Below the pieces are notes generated by a model. It searched no databases and was not told the DNA's origin. It worked only from the letters and a program-made list of their open reading frames with translations. This document shows positions 11,958 to 26,339 of a stretch of DNA of 64,000 bases, piece after piece. Origin of the DNA: Auricularia sp. M13 (taxonomy: Eukaryota > Basidiomycota > Agaricomycetes > Auriculariales > Auriculariaceae); assembly GCA_037042915.1 (NCBI GenBank), contig CM073197.1, forward strand, positions 1,240,001 through 1,304,000, written 5' to 3'. Within the stretch, counting starts at the first letter, position 1. Every line of letters begins with the position of its first letter. The position numbers and the translations under genes are program-made.

Positions 11958-14900
11958 ATGGCTGCCGTCACTGCTGGGCCGCCTCAGGGGTCGATGGACC
12001 TCGAGGTTATTGCGCGCCGTATATCTGAGCCGGGGACGGGTAATTAGTCCACAATTGCTTTTGTAACTATTGACTTACGCCTTGCAATAGACATTAAGCT
12101 GAAGAGTAATCTCGTCGAATATCTGCGCGAGAACATCGATTCGCTTCGGGAACAGGACATGGCGCGCTACATTGCCGTCGTGCTCCCCGTCGTGCTCGAC
12201 ATCCTGCGCAACGGCCAGCCCACAATGCGCAAGGACACGCCCGAGCAGCAGCTGCGCCACGGCCTGCTTGAGCTGTGCCATCGCCATCCGCACCAGGACG
12301 CGTTCAAGCAGCTAGTGCCCGCAATGGCCGCCGCCGTGCTGCACGTTATGCGCGTGGACAACGAGGACAACGCCATCGTCGCGCTCAAGATATTCGCCGA
12401 GCTAGCGCGCACATACAAGCAATTGACCGAGTCGCACATGCCCGCCTTTGTCGATCTCTTTATTGAGCTGCTCGCGGGCGCTGAGCAGTTCTCGAACGAA
12501 ACGTTTCCCGAGGATTGCAGCACTACCGACCCACCGGCCAACCAGGCCACACCCGCGACGCGCTCGTTCAAACTCATCGCCGAGTGCCCAATCACTCTCA
12601 TCCTTATATTCCAAACCCATCGCGAGCAGGCCATGCCCATGTTCCAGAAGCTGATTCCTCCTGTGGTCAAGGTGCGCTCGATTATGTTAGCTGCCTGAGG
12701 GAGTGGAGGCTGGACCTTTCTTCTAGCACATGCAATACGAGGCTCCTGCGCAGAAGAAACTCTACGCGCCAGGAAGACAGATACTCGGGCCAAATCCCGC
12801 CATCCAGAACAAAGCGACGTTCTCGGACTTTATCAGTTCGCAGGTCAAAGTAAGCTCGTTGCCTTCGCCAGGCTCCCCGGGTATCTAAAGTATTCCAGTC
12901 CGTCTCGTTCATTGCATATGCGTTGCGCAGTCACAAGGACTTCCTGCGCCCGTTCGCAGACAGCCTACCCGTTTCAACCATTCGCATTCTGCAGGACATG
13001 CCACCCGATTCCATTCCCATGCGCAGAGTGTGTTGACACAGGTCGTTCATCTTCCTTTCTGATCTAACTTCTAGGAAATGCTCACCGCGCTGCGCCACAT
13101 GCTCAGCGCCGACTACCGGTCGCACCTACTTCCTCATATCGACCTGTTGGTTGACGAGCGCATTCTTCTCGGCCGCGGCATTGGGTCCCAAGACGCTTTG
13201 CGCCATACGGGCTTCATGGTCCTCGCCGATCTCGTGCACCATGTCCGCTCGGATCTCTCTCCGCAACAGATCACGAAAGTCATTAAGCACTTTGCCTGCG
13301 GGCTGCATGCCACCTCGCTCCTCGGCCAGTTGCAGACTGTGCTCGCCAAGCTACTCGTGAATCTCATCGAGGTCGTAGTCAACAAGCACGACAAGGAGGA
13401 GGCGGGTCGCATCCTGACGCAGCTGCTCGAGTGCTTCTCCGACAAAATTGCGTCCATAAAGACCGTGCGCGAGGACTGGCTCGCGATGAGGCCGAACAAG
13501 AAGGAGGACGAAATGGACACCAGCAATGGGACTGAGTACGGTCTCATTGAACGCAGCAAACCCATCCTGGGCGAAGCGTTCTTCACGATTGAATCGCTTG
13601 CTGAATGTCTCCATCGTAAGAATGTAACGACCCCTGGGAGACCAGTCGCACTAACGCCGCTCACAGAAAGCAAGTATCTATTCCGCACGCTCATGCATGG
13701 CGTGAAGAACCTTGTGTGGAACTTGCAGAAGATGGACGACGCGCTCGCACCCAACGCCGAGCGCATGGGACGCATCTTCATCGACTCGCTTCACGCGATG
13801 AACATCTACGACCCCAGTCAGCAGGATAGTCAAGACGAGAAGCTCGCGAGCGACCAGCTCATTGAGGTTCTGCGCGAGCTGCGGCCGCTGGTCTTCCAGG
13901 AGGTGTGGACAATGCACATGGGACGCTACCTCAGCATGGTCCACAAGCACAACGCGCTGCTCTACATCGCGCAGACGCTTCTGTTGACCGAGGGCACGAG
14001 TACCGTATTTCTCGCGCTGCTGCTCAAGCATCTCTCCGAGCGACTCGAGGACCTGGCCGAGATGGATTATAGGGAATCTTCGGTGCCCATCCGCATGTTC
14101 AAGATGGCGTTCATCTCCGTCACGCAGTTCCCCGCGAAGAACGAGACGATGCTCGCTCCGCATCTCTCTCGGCTTATCCTCGACTCGCTCCTGCTCTCTG
14201 CGCGCGTCAAGGACCCGACCAACTACTACATCCTCCTGCGCGGGCTGTTCCGCGCCATCGGCGGCGCTGCTGGCCGCTTCGAGCACTTGTACAAGGAGGT
14301 ACTCCCCCTCCTCCCGGAGATGCTGGAGACTTTGAACAAGCACCTGGACGCGACGCCGGCGACTGACATCAAGCGGCGCGACATGATTGTGGAGCTGTGT
14401 CTCACCGTCCCCGTGCGGCTGACGCACCTCGTGCCGCACCTGCGCTACCTGATGCGGCCGCTGGTGCTGAGCCTGCAGGGCCCACCGGACACTGTCTCGC
14501 AGGGTCTGCGCACGCTCGAGCTGTGCATCGACAACCTGCAGCCGGAGTACATCGACCCGCCGCTTATGCCCATCCTCCCGACGCTCATCCGCGGTCTCAA
14601 CAAGCACCTCCAGCCGGCGCCGGCTTCGCACCTGCACTCGCACACGTCCGCTCGCATACTGGGAAAGCTGGGCGGGAAGAACCGTCTACTGCTGCACGAC
14701 GACCCCGAGCTTAACTATCGCGTGCGGTCGGATCCCGTCGTGCAGTCTATTCCATTTGGGAGCAGCAGGCGCGCTGATATCGACATGGCGCCCGTTGCTG
14801 CGATTGCGCTTGGGCAGCTGACGAGCTCAGACAAAGGCTACCGCGAGCATGCCTTCGACCTGGCGAAACATTGCTTGACGCTGGTCCTCGACGGCGTACG

Positions 14901-17900
14901 TATGCCTACATATCTCCAGTTCCAATGATGCTGATATGTTCTTGCCAGGATATCCGCGAGGCGGAGTACGAGAATATGTATCGTGACACGCTACGCGGAC
15001 TCGTCAGCGCACTCGTAGTTGAGGATAGCAAAGCCAAGATCATGGACTACCTGCGCGGCTTCGCGCGGCACGTCTTCTACATGGAGGTCGCGCGTGACCC
15101 AGACCCCGAAACGGCGAGCATCTTGGGCGGGAAGCGCATGCTGACGTTATACTCGAACGTCCTGATGGAAGTTGTCCTGGAGGGCCTTGCGTCTCCCGTT
15201 GACACAGAAGTCAGTGCGGCAACCGAGCTCTTTGGGCACCTCATCGACGACGTCCTTGCGCTTAAAGAGGCAGCAAACGGCAAGAAGCTGCGTCCGGATG
15301 AGATCGTCTTTATGCTGTCTCAATTCGCGATTCGCTGCCAGCATATGTGCCATGCTGATACTTGGCTGCAGAAGCTAGGCGGCGCGAAGGGCTTCCAGCT
15401 GCTGCTCAAACACCCTGGCTCGGCCAACCGCGCCTGGCTCCATCTCCGCGAGCTCGAGGCTGGCACAGCACTGAACGCCGTTTTAAAGAGCGTGCCTTCC
15501 GACTCGCCCCCATCCGTCATCTCTGATATCAAGGAGGCTGCCATTGTGTGCTTCCGTTCAGGCATCGACGCCTTCATGCAGCTCGACCAGAGCAGCCCCC
15601 AGTTCCGCCAGCGTTTGGAGGTTATGTCCGTTCACCTCACGCCCGAGCTTGGCGGCGGGTTTGCCGCTGTGCGCGAGGTTGCGTATGAGTCTATCAAGTA
15701 TATCGCCGAGCGCACCAACCGCCAGCCCAACGATATCATCCACCCGCACCGTCAGCGCATCCTTGGCCACATCCTCGCGCTCCCGTTGCGCACGCTGCCC
15801 GTGCAGAAGCAAATGGAAAACATGGACGCCATGACCTTCCTCCTGAATCTTGAGACGCCGGTGGTCCCGGAGAACGGCGATGAGCTACTGCGCGTCTTGC
15901 ACGAAGCCATTGGCCTTGCGGACGCTGAAGATAGCTCGCTCGTGGCGCGTTTCCCCTCGCGTCTGGGGCAAATGACGGCCAACAACGTTCGCATATGCGG
16001 GATCAAGCTCATGACGGCATCGTTGCCCGTCACAGACTGCTACGCAAAGCAAACTCAGACGCGGCAGAAGTATGTCCGTTGTCACAGCTCCATCGAAGAT
16101 AGACTGACGTATTTCTTTTCTGCAGGGTTGTGAGTGTCTACTTCAAAGCACTCTATTCCTCGAACCAGGCCATCAAGGACGCGGCGCGTGACGGCCTGAA
16201 GTGTCTCACGGCGCATACCGCCCGTCTCCCCCGCGAATTCTTGCAAACGGGTCTTAGGCCCATCCTGCAAAATCTCGCCGACACGAAGGCTCTGACCGTT
16301 CCGGGGCTGGAGGGGCTCGCGCGGCTGATGCAGTTGCTAACGAACTATTTCCGAGTTGAACTCGGCCAGCGCTTGGTGCTACACTTCAAGACTCTGGCTG
16401 AACCAGCCAACCTTGCCGCCGCTGCTAACGCGCCGCTCCTCGACAACGACTCGATCGCGAAGCTCGTTCGCCTGCTCGACATCTTCCACCTACTGCCCCA
16501 GACGGCGAATATCTACCTGAATGAACTCATCGAGGAGGTTGTGAAGACAGAGTTCACGCTCCTGTCCGCTTCGCCGAGCCCTCTGAGCGAGCCGCTTGGC
16601 AGGTATCTCAACCGCTATCCCGCAGAAACCGTCGAAACGTTTTTCAGCAAGCTTGACGATGGCCGCTACGTACGCACGCTACGGAATGTTATCCTCGCCC
16701 AGAGTGCTCCGGAACTTCTCGTCGAACTCGATAGGCGGACGTCGGACTTGATTGCTGCCTGCTTCATCGACGAGAACCGTGCGCAGGTGCTATACGGTCT
16801 TCAGATCGTGACCGACATTATCACTGTTGATCCGACCTGGATCGGCAAGCACGCCGACGTCGTGGACGCGCTGATTGAGCTCTGGCGCGGCGAGTTCTCG
16901 TCTGGATCCAAAGATGCACCCTTGCCTCCTCTCTGGGTCCGCCTGGCGCTTAACGTGTTTATGAGGTCGCTGGAGCAAGACAAACGCGTCGAGATTCTCT
17001 TCGACGTGTTCCTCATCCATCAACAGTCTGTTGCTCTCGACCTTGCGGTGTTCTCGCGCTTCGTTCACAAGGAGTTCATCGCCACAGACGACGTGGAACT
17101 ACGCCGGAATATCGTCATCACGTTCTTGAACTGGTTCAGCGCGGAAGACAGGGTACACTCCATCCCGCACCTGACCCGCCTACTTCATTGCGTCGTAATC
17201 CCGCTGCTACAAGTTTCGTTATTGAGGAAGGAGGAAGTCGTTGATCAGAGCCTGATTCAGCTCGTCCTCGAGCAGTTCCTCGGGCCATTCAGTTCCGGAA
17301 AATACGACAACGAGGAGGAGTTGCTCAAGGTCGGCATCCTGCACCTTTCGAGCGTACTGGTGCAGTATTGTCCAAGCTTGCTCAATGCCGGTCGCAAAGA
17401 AATTATCAAGACGGGCTGGAACTTCTTGAACAACAGTGACGACCTGGTGGTCAAGCAATGCGCGAATATCTTCCTCTGCCGATTCTACGACGCTTTCGAG
17501 GCGCCGGCCAAGTTCATTCTGGGCACCCTGAGTAACCTCATCCGCACTCAGAATACGGAAGCCAGAGCACTCACCAAGCAGGCTCTCGACATCCTCGTGC
17601 CGACCCTCCCAAAGCGGCTGCCCATTGACGACACCGTCAACTGGGCTCGCTATGTGCGCAAGTTGCTCAACGAAGACGCGCAGGGCGGAATTCCGCAGTG
17701 GACGCTTATATACTCGCTCGTTGTTCGCCACCGCGACGTGTTCTACCCTCACCGAGCGATGTATGTGCCACATATGATCGGCTCGTTCACGAAGTTCGGC
17801 CTCAGTCCACAGTCCAACTTCGAGACGCGCAATCTCTGTCTCGACCTGGTCGACGTTGTGCTATACTGGGAACGTCAGGCCGCGACTGAGCTGCCTGGGG

Positions 17901-20900
17901 CCGATGGCAAAGCGCCGTATATCACACCCTTGACTCAGCGCGAGTCTCTGGTCAGTTTCCTGGTCCGCCTCGTCGTTCAGGTCTCCCCTGGGCCGGACGG
18001 TGCCCAACAGCCTCAGGCTATCAAGCAGACGGAGATCCTGCACACTCGCGCCCTCGGGTTCTTGAAGGAGATCTCCGCGCCCGACGGTTGGCAAGAGGTC
18101 ACCGTCAAGTTGAACTTCTTTTCTCGCACATTGGATTCCGTGAGTTTCTGCGTGTTCGCAATACCGTAATGTGCTAAACCCGCGAGCAGAGCGATATCAC
18201 ACCGCAGAACGTGAATTCCGTGATCAACTCCGCGCGGCTCTTGAACGTCATCTCAGCTGAAAAGCCTGATGCCTGGTACCAAGCAAATGCGCAGACCTTG
18301 CAAAAGCTCGTTCAACGCGGACTCACGAGCGAAGATGCGACGCTACACGACAATCTGCTTCCTGTGTTCAAGCGCCTTGTTCAGCTGTTCCCACCTACGT
18401 ACGACGACGAAGATGCCCAGAATCCTCTGCCAGAGTTCCATGCATTCATCGACCAAGCTATCAACGAGGGCTTGCGGACGGCGCAACACCCGCGTGGCCC
18501 AGTCTACATGCTACAGGCCCTGGTGGAAGTCGCGCCCCGCAAGCTGGAACCATTCGGTCAGCATCTGACCAAACTCTTGGCTCGATTTTCCAGGGACCAC
18601 ACGCACGTAGGCCTAGCTACTCCCGAGGCGAATCTCAAGATGCTGCGCACTATCCTGAATATCTGCCGGATTGGCGTTGCGTACCTGTCCGACCAGCGGA
18701 AGAACCTGCTTACGTGCATGGTCATGCTGGTCGAAAAGTCGACGAGCGTGCCCTTTTGCCAGTATCTGCTCGAAATTGCCCGTGAATGGGTGCTCAAGAG
18801 CAAGGAGCCGTACCCAACGATGAAGGAGAAAGCCAACCTCCTTCTCAAGATGGTCGGCTTCAAGGATCGCAGCGAGGTGTTATTCGCGGAATATCTCGAG
18901 CTCATATACGACATATACACCGAAGCTGCACTCCGCCGTACCGACCTCACGCAGCGGCTGGAACCCGCCTTCTTCGTGGGATGTCACGCCCAGGACCCCG
19001 TCATGCGTGCCAAGTTCCTCGACCTTCTTGACGCCAGCATTGCCACGCCGTTGATGACGCGCCTCAACTACGTTTTTGCGGTCCAGGGTTGGGAACCCCT
19101 CACTGAATACAATTGGATTCACGTCGCCGCGGAACTGCTCCTTGGTAGCGTTGACAATGACGAGGTCATACCGCCGCTGGGCAGACAGAATTCGGCTGGG
19201 GATATCAGCTTCCTAGAATCAGTCCAGGGTCGCCGCGTTGGCTCTATCATCTCGCCTCTCCGCCGGTTACTTTACAGCGATCCGCTCAACACACGCCACC
19301 TGTGGGTCTCGATGTTTTCCTCGATGTGGTCGACGCTCTCGCGCAAAGAGCAAACCGATCTCAGCGGACACATTACTGCCCTCCTCACGCGCGAGTATCA
19401 CATCAAGCAGGCTAACCAGCGCCCCAACGTCATTCAAACTCTTCTCGAAGGCATACATGCTTGCACGCCCTCGATCACGCTGCCTCCCTTCCTCGTCAAG
19501 TACCTTGGAAAAACGTTTGGGGCGTGGCACATCGCGATCGCCATGCTTGAGCATTCAATCGACCATACATTTCAGGACGAGGATACCCTTCGTCAGACTT
19601 GCGTGGATTCGCTTATAGAACTCTACGCAGATATCGCAGAGGACGATCTGTTCTACGGTGCATGGCGCACTCGCCATCTCTATCCGGACACGAATCAAGC
19701 CATTATCTTCGAGCAGCACGGCATGTGGAGTCTGGCGCTTCAGCACTACGAGAGCGCAATGATGAAGGCGCGGACTGGCGCGCAGAACTATACAGAACAG
19801 GAATACTCGCTGTGGGAAGATCATTATATCCTCGCACTGCAGAAGCTGCAGGTCTGGGACGTTCTCCGCGACTTCGCTAAAAGTCTTGACGACAAGGACC
19901 TTTGGCTGGAGGCCATGTGGCGTCAAGGCCCTGATTGGACACGCGACCGGGACCTCATCGAAGCTGAGCTCAGTCAACTGTCCGACGTTGCCACGCCGAG
20001 GCGCAAGGTTTTCGAGGCTTTTATCGCGCTGCAAAAGGGGTATGGCTCAGACCCGATGAAGACCGCCGACTTCCCCAAGATCCTCGAAGACGCCACGCAG
20101 CTTACGCTGCGTAAATGGGTTTCGCTACCTGAGAACCTTTCCGCCGCGCATATCCCGCTGTTACAGCATTTCCAGCAATTCGTAGAGCTTACAGAAGCTG
20201 CGGGCATCTTCCAGTCATTGTCTGTCACCAACTCCACCAACTTGGAAAAGAAGTCGGGCGAGTTGAAACACATGCTCATTACCTGGCGCGAGCGGCTGCC
20301 CAACCTCGAAGATGATATCAGCATTTGGAGTGACCTTGTCTTCTCGCGGCAGCACGTCTTCGAGATGATCAACACGGCATACCTTCCCCTCATCCAGAGT
20401 CAGAGCGGCGCCAACACTAACGCCAGTACGTTCGGATACCGCGGTTACCACGAGACTGCGTGGACTATCAATCGCTATGCCCATGTCGCTCGCAAGCATT
20501 ACCTTCTCGAAGTCTGCCACAGCGCGCTCAACAAGATTTATACCCTGCCTAATATCGAGATTGCCGAAGCATTCCGCAAGCTGCGCGAGCAAGCGCGCTG
20601 TTACTATCAAACGTCTTCCGAGCTCCAACAAGGACTCGAGGTATGCGGCCACTCGTTTGCCTCCAGACTACTGCTCATATCACACAGGTAATCAACAACA
20701 CGAACCTCACGTTCTTCTCAGCCCAACAGAAGGCTGAGTTCTTCACGCTCAAGGGCATGTTCTTCCACAAACTAGGTCATCCCGACGAAGCCAATTCCGC
20801 ATTCGCGCAGGCCGTTCAGCTCGACATGCAGCAGGCAAAAGCGTGGGCTGAATGGGGTCAATACCACGACTCGCTGCTCAAGGAGCAGCCGACCGACGGC

Positions 20901-23566
20901 TCGCACGCAGCCAGTGCCTTGAGCTGTTATATGCAGGCAGCGCAGTTGTTGAACAACAGGAAGTCACGACCTTACCTCAATCGCGTTCTTTGGCTACTGA
21001 GTTTCGACGATGGGAGCAGCGACGCGATAGAAAAGGCATTCGTACAGCACAGGGACCAGATGCCGATTTGGTACTTCTTAACGCTCGTTCCACAACTCAC
21101 GGCCGCTCTTCCTTTGCGCGAGGCCAAGCACGTCATTCATCTGCTCATCAGCATTGCAAAGAACCACCCGCAGGTGCGCCGGGCTTGGCTTGTCGCGAAC
21201 TACGCTAACGCTCATCGCAGGCGCTCTATTATCATATCCGTACCATGCTCGAGGAAATTCATGAACGGCGCCGCCTCGCTGAACAAGCACGTCGCATTTC
21301 AGCTGCACAACAAGGTCAAAGTGGCCATCCACAACATGCTGGGCTACCGATAAGCCCTGTAAAGGCAGAAACAGGTGACAATGACGGCGGCGTACCACCA
21401 TCGCCTGCGACAGAGACAACCAGTTCTCCCCAGCCGCAGCCGGTTGACAAACCTATGCCCGCGGCCTGGGAGCTCCATGTCGAGCAGCTGTTTAGCATCA
21501 TCAAGAGTAGCCATCCGTTACTGCAGATTACGATGGAGCGTTTGGCGGAGAATATTGGGAAATGCAAGGAGACACCGGACGAGGCGGCCTATCGAATCAT
21601 CAGTGCTCTGCTCGCTGAAGGCGTCGCGGTATGTGTTTTAACAATTCAGTTATTGATTGTTCTAACGCCCTAAAGAACACGAACATGAGGGCGAGCACGT
21701 ATGGCGACGATATGGCCATTCTTCCAATCTCAATGACGAACGTCACACGGGTTGCTCGCTCGCACACAATCATTGGCAGTGCTCGCGTTCGTTCCCTCAT
21801 GGCTTTTGGAATAATGTACAACTAACGAACTGTGTGCAGGCCGACTTCGAGTCCGACTTCATCAAGTCGCCGCCGCAGAATATGCGTCAATACGTCCAGA
21901 AGCTTCAGGTCTGGCGGGATCGTTACGAGAAGGCACTTGAAGAGCGCCCTCGCGGCTTCTCCATCGAGTACATCAACCCGTACTTGGCCGCATTCCAGTT
22001 CAACAAGCTGCACGAGATTGAAGTGCCTGGACAATATCTACAGGTGCGCTCGTTCATTCCATCGGACTTACTCTCATGCGTTCGTACGCAGCACGTGGAC
22101 AACGCGTCGCAATTCGCCAAAATTGCTCACTTGTCGAGCAAATTCGACCTTGTCCGCGGCCACCAGCTGTACCTCCGCCGCTTCCAGTTCATCGGTCACG
22201 ACGGCTCGTCGCACTCTTTTTTGATTCATAACCAGGTCCGTCATGCTCGGCGTGAGGAGCGCGTCCATCAGATATTCCGCACGTTCAACAGGTCTGTGGG
22301 ACCACGCCAGCAGCGTTGCGCTTGCTCACAAGCTGTTGCAGCGTTGTTGTGCGCCGCAAAGAGACGCGCCGTCGCAGCCTCACGTTCAACCTCCCGATTT
22401 CCATGCCGCTCGGAATACGGGCGCGGCTCATTCAGTCGGATGAGACGTTCGTCTCACTGCAAGACATCTACGACCAGTTCTGCTCGCGTGCTGGGTTGAC
22501 TCGTGAGGCGCCCTCGCTCGCGTACGCAGAAAAGTTCAAAGCCGTGCAAGAGTCAGCGGGGCGGGCGGTGGGTTGCGCTTCGTCGCCTGACACATTGAGC
22601 TGATAGCCTCTCCAGCTTGATAAGACTCGCATGCAACTTGTCAAAATGGACATCCTGAGCGAAATTGGCGCGAAGATGATCCCCGAGACCGTGCTGACTG
22701 AGGTATGTGTCCTGTTTCGACGCTGTGTCTCTCGTCCATTAAGGTGTGCGGCATAGTACATGTACAAGTCAATGAAGACAGCGACCGACCTCTGGCTGAT
22801 GCGCAAACAATTTGCGTCCCAGCTCGCTGCTGCGAGCTTCATCACGTATATCGTGTCTCTGCCCATGCGCACTCCACACAGGATGACCGTCAGCCGGAAG
22901 AGTGGGCTCATCTCCATGTCGGACATGATTCCAGGTGCGTCTATCGTCTGGGAGGTAGTATTCATGCTGAGTGTCGGGCCACCGTCCAGCTTTCATCCAA
23001 GGCAAGCCTCTGCTCGCGAGTCCGGCGGAACATGTGCCGTGGCGATTCACGCCGAGCATCCAGCACTTCATTGGGCGCGTTGCAACCGAGGGCATCTTCG
23101 TCACAGGCATCGTTGCGTTCGCGCGCTCGCTAACCGAACCAGAGGTGCGCTTGTACTGCTTGCAGTCCTTTAGAGACGTGCAATCACTGAATAACGTGGT
23201 TTGTAGCACAATCTGGAGCGCGAGCTGCCACTGTACATGCGTGACGAGGTGGTATTCTGGTTCCGTGAGAACGCCGCACGGATGGCCATGTCGACGCCGG
23301 AGCAACTCAACAGGGAAATCCGCGAGACGGTGAACGCCAATGTGGACGGCATCATCACCCGCACACAGCACCTCGCCTGCAAGGATGCTTGGGAGAAGGT
23401 CTGTTGTCTTCCTCTGGGTCTTCCCACTGTTGCTAACTACTGTTGGCTGTAGCCTGTCTCGAACGGTAATCAGTCCGCCGTCCAGCCGGTCATCAACCTT
23501 GTCAGCCAGAGCACGATGCCGCACAACTTGGCCCAGATGAAGCACGAATTCTACCCGTGGTATTGA
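11958..23566 (+). CDS. TRA1: Tra1/TRRAP-family pseudokinase, SAGA and NuA4 subunit
   Basis: A giant scaffold of roughly 3,500 residues that in other fungi recruits the SAGA and NuA4 acetyltransferase complexes to activators in the nucleus. Exon 1 is 11958-12039 and exon 2 starts at 12091; many short introns follow, with the longest open exons at 13078-14890, 14950-16125, 16130-18140 and 18190-20640 (approximate). The N-terminal two thirds are helical HEAT-type repeats. The FAT region lies around 18200-21300 (for example FEQHGMWSLALQHYESAMMK and HKLGHPDEANSAFAQAVQ). The PI3K-like region around 21830-23450 includes RRFQFIGHDGSSHSFLIHNQ and a divergent segment IPMPLGIRARLIQSDETFVS. The protein ends in a short FATC tail, NLAQMKHEFYPWY. 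The family is catalytically dead, and no canonical kinase catalytic motif is seen here. Confidence 0.92.
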
Positions 23567-24086
23567 TCTTTCAGCGTTGTTGGGCTTTCGGCTTTCCTTT
23601 CTTGTTTGCTCTCGGTCTTCGCTCCGCCTGTCTGGAAAAAACTGCTCCGAAATTTGTGATTCCTCGCTGATCCTGAACTGTATCATGTACCGCTACCGCC
23701 TGTAGACTTTTGCTCACACACATTGCCGTGCTATCGACGCTTTGTTTTCCCAGCTCCGATTCTTGCAGTTGCTTCGTACGCGGCATCAAGACTGTCTTTC
23801 ACATTTGCGTTAATTCGGGGTAGCTGGCTATGGTACAGGATAACTTCAGCTGTGCTACAGCATGCAATGTTCCTATGCTCCTACTGTATACTATAAGTCA
23901 TTTGGGTGGTACGCATGTGTGCCGCGGACGTGGACGTATCGGGCCTTGGCAAGGTTATTGAGCAAAATTTATGCCCAAACCCCTCGTTACCCACAATACT
24001 TACGCGCGCGCGTGTACGTCTGCAACGACACCAGGTTAGAATGATTCTTGTGACTGAATGGAATTGGTAGGGGAAAAGGAAAGATG
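23567..24086. other. Intergenic region after Tra1
   Basis: Probably the Tra1 3' untranslated region and flank of the minus-strand tRNA. No gene is supported. Confidence 0.5.
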
Positions 24087-24159
24087 TGGACGAATCCGGA
24101 TTTGAACCGGAGACCTCCTGTATGCTAAACAGGCGCGCTACCAACTGCGCTATACGCCC
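24087..24159 (-). tRNA. tRNA-Ala (anticodon AGC), second copy
   Basis: The exact reverse complement of the tRNA-Ala(AGC) at 11106-11178, with the same stems and anticodon loop. The identity extends a few bases beyond the mature ends (CAT before and CA after). Confidence 0.95.
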
Positions 24160-24249
24160 ATGAATAAAGAATGGGGGGATGAAGTATCATTCCTTTAGTA
24201 ACTCTGAGTACGGTATCAAAATACTCATAGCTCTTTTTTCCTGCAACAT

Positions 24250-26308
24250 CTAGTGCTTTGAGATAATCTCCGAAAACATCATGGATAGGCCTATGTGGGC
24301 TGAACCGTACAGCGTTGTCCCTTTCAGACACAGGATGGCAGCAGGCTTAGAGCGCAGCAGAGACAGATCGCGACCAAGGTGCACAAGCTCGCGCCTGTTG
24401 ACAAATGCCAGACGTTCGAGCGAATCGTTGGATAGGACCAATCGACGCAATGCAGGGCAGTTGATATTGTTCCGATTTGCGCCCACGTCCAGCGTATGAC
24501 TTGGCTCGACGTCGGGCCAGGGACCAGGCTCGCTCGCGCTAGGATCACAGTCGTTCGGTACTTCCTCTGGATTGAGTGACGTAAACTCTGAGACCCCGTT
24601 TCTACGGCCACAGAGCCAGAATGATGGTCTGTGGGTTGTAGAGAGTACGTGACCAGTCACGTTGATGCTGAGCAACTGCAGTTCCGGAAGGTGGTGAACC
24701 GTACGAACGAGGTCCGCCAGCAGCGAATGAAGTATGACCAATTCGACGATGCGCGTCTGGATGCACACGAGCTGCGGAATCAGCTGCGTGCTGAATTTGT
24801 CGCTTTGTGCATTGAAGCCGCGAAGAAATGGCGCTGGTGCATCCGGCAAACAACCCTCGATGCGCAGCGTCACGCCAACGCAGTAAGGGTCGAGGTTGAC
24901 GGTGTGCGAGTAAAACGTCAAATTCAGACGACTCGGTGCATAGTGGAGAAAGTGTGCAAGCGTAATCTCGCTGAAGCAAAGGTCCGCGTCGATAACAGGG
25001 ATTGCCTGCGCTGCCAGGGCCATGGCCAAATCTCGAGGAAGCGGGCCGTTGTATCCCCAGGTAATCTTTAACTTGTGAATCCTGGGACCGAAGCTACTAG
25101 GCTGGGGATGTTGATTTGAGCTCCAGTCCCAGTCAGTGCGCCCACACCGAATGCTGAGCCGAACAGGTCGAGTGAAACTGGCCATGATGTGGCGCAAAGG
25201 CGCCTGAGCTGAGCGATAAACCAGCTCTACGTTAGCGACGTTAGAAAACGCAGTTACAGGTGTGGCCGGGAGCGGCGTCCAATTCAATTTGACAGTATGC
25301 AGTCGAGGCGCGTAGCGAGCGAACAAATGGGCTGGAGGCGGTGGTATGGAGCTGTGCTCGGCGACAGACTCGGAGAACTCCAGCACGAACAACTCCAGGT
25401 GCGGCGCGGGAAAGAAAGGGCAGAATAGACATCTTCGGCGTAGACACTTCGACCCTGGATCAAGAGCCTCATGATTCCGCCGACGCTCTCCTTGAGCGCA
25501 GGAATGACGCGGTCGCTGTACAGATCGCGAGGACGGCATCTCTCTTCCTGTGGCCATCCGCCCAAGTCGTGGTACCAGGCAGACGAACCCCCCTCCAGCA
25601 CGAGGTAAATACTGGTTCTGACGCCGCGCCGGCGACAGCGACGGAGCTGGTTGCAGAAGCGCGCCACTTGTAGTTCCCAGTCAGCCGACCACGGTGCTGA
25701 CTTGCTTGGGAGTAAATTAAGTCGCGCGTAATAGTTCTTGTGAGCAGTGGCCATGTTGCGCCATTGGTGCGAGACGCGCGCGACTCGCAAGACGTCCGGT
25801 TGCTCGAGCAGGTCGAAGATGGAGGAGAATAATTCCACTGGAAGACGCGCAGTGTAGTCGAGACAGTCCTTGGAAAGCCCCACACAGAGACCAATGGCCT
25901 TGTCTGGAGGGTCTAGGTGTACCCTGGGCATATCCCGGCCTGGTGACAACGGATGCAAGAGTGCTGAGCGGGTTTCGAAATTGGTGGCATGTGCAGACCG
26001 ATTTTAGAGCATGCTTGCTCTGCAGCAGGCCTACAGTTGACCTTGGGTAACAAGCTTTCGTCAGAGGTCACTCCGCTGGCCCGTCGCACAAGGGGAGTGA
26101 TTTGGACTACTAATTCCTCCTCATCGAATTTAGAAAGATTATCCGGAACACTGAAATACTTAGATGGACTGCAGGCATGGTCCTTCCCACCTTCAGCCGA
26201 CCCGTCGGGGTACACAGAGGAAGTCGTCGCGTCGTCAAAATCATAGTTCGTCGCAGTTGGATTGTTACTTGAAACAGAGTGGATCGTTACAGTGAGAGGC
26301 CTGGGCAT
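24250..26308 (-). CDS. F-box protein with long leucine-rich C-terminal region
   Basis: Probable substrate adaptor of an SCF ubiquitin ligase. The F-box reads RLPVELFSSIFDLLEQPDVL followed by ARVSHQWRNMA near 25850-25740. The C-terminal part (to the stop at 24250-24252) has irregular leucine-rich strands such as CPALRRLVLSNDSLERLAF and is long, as in the many expanded mushroom F-box proteins. The start is uncertain. A methionine at 25958 gives a short leader. An alternative first exon from 26308 can be joined by a 59-bp intron ending just before 25939 and adds a Ser/Asp-rich leader; that start would lie only 31 bp past the end of the dehydrogenase gene. The frame also switches near 25430-25370, best explained by a 53-bp intron. 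Confidence 0.7.
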
Positions 26309-26339
26309 GCTTATCTTACAGTCGCGAGGTTTAGCAACA

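Noticed and set aside
13678-14643. Long minus-strand frame (321 codons) within Tra1
   Set aside because: Antisense shadow of a GC-rich exon; composition is Arg/His/Val biased with no domain, while the plus strand is clear Tra1.
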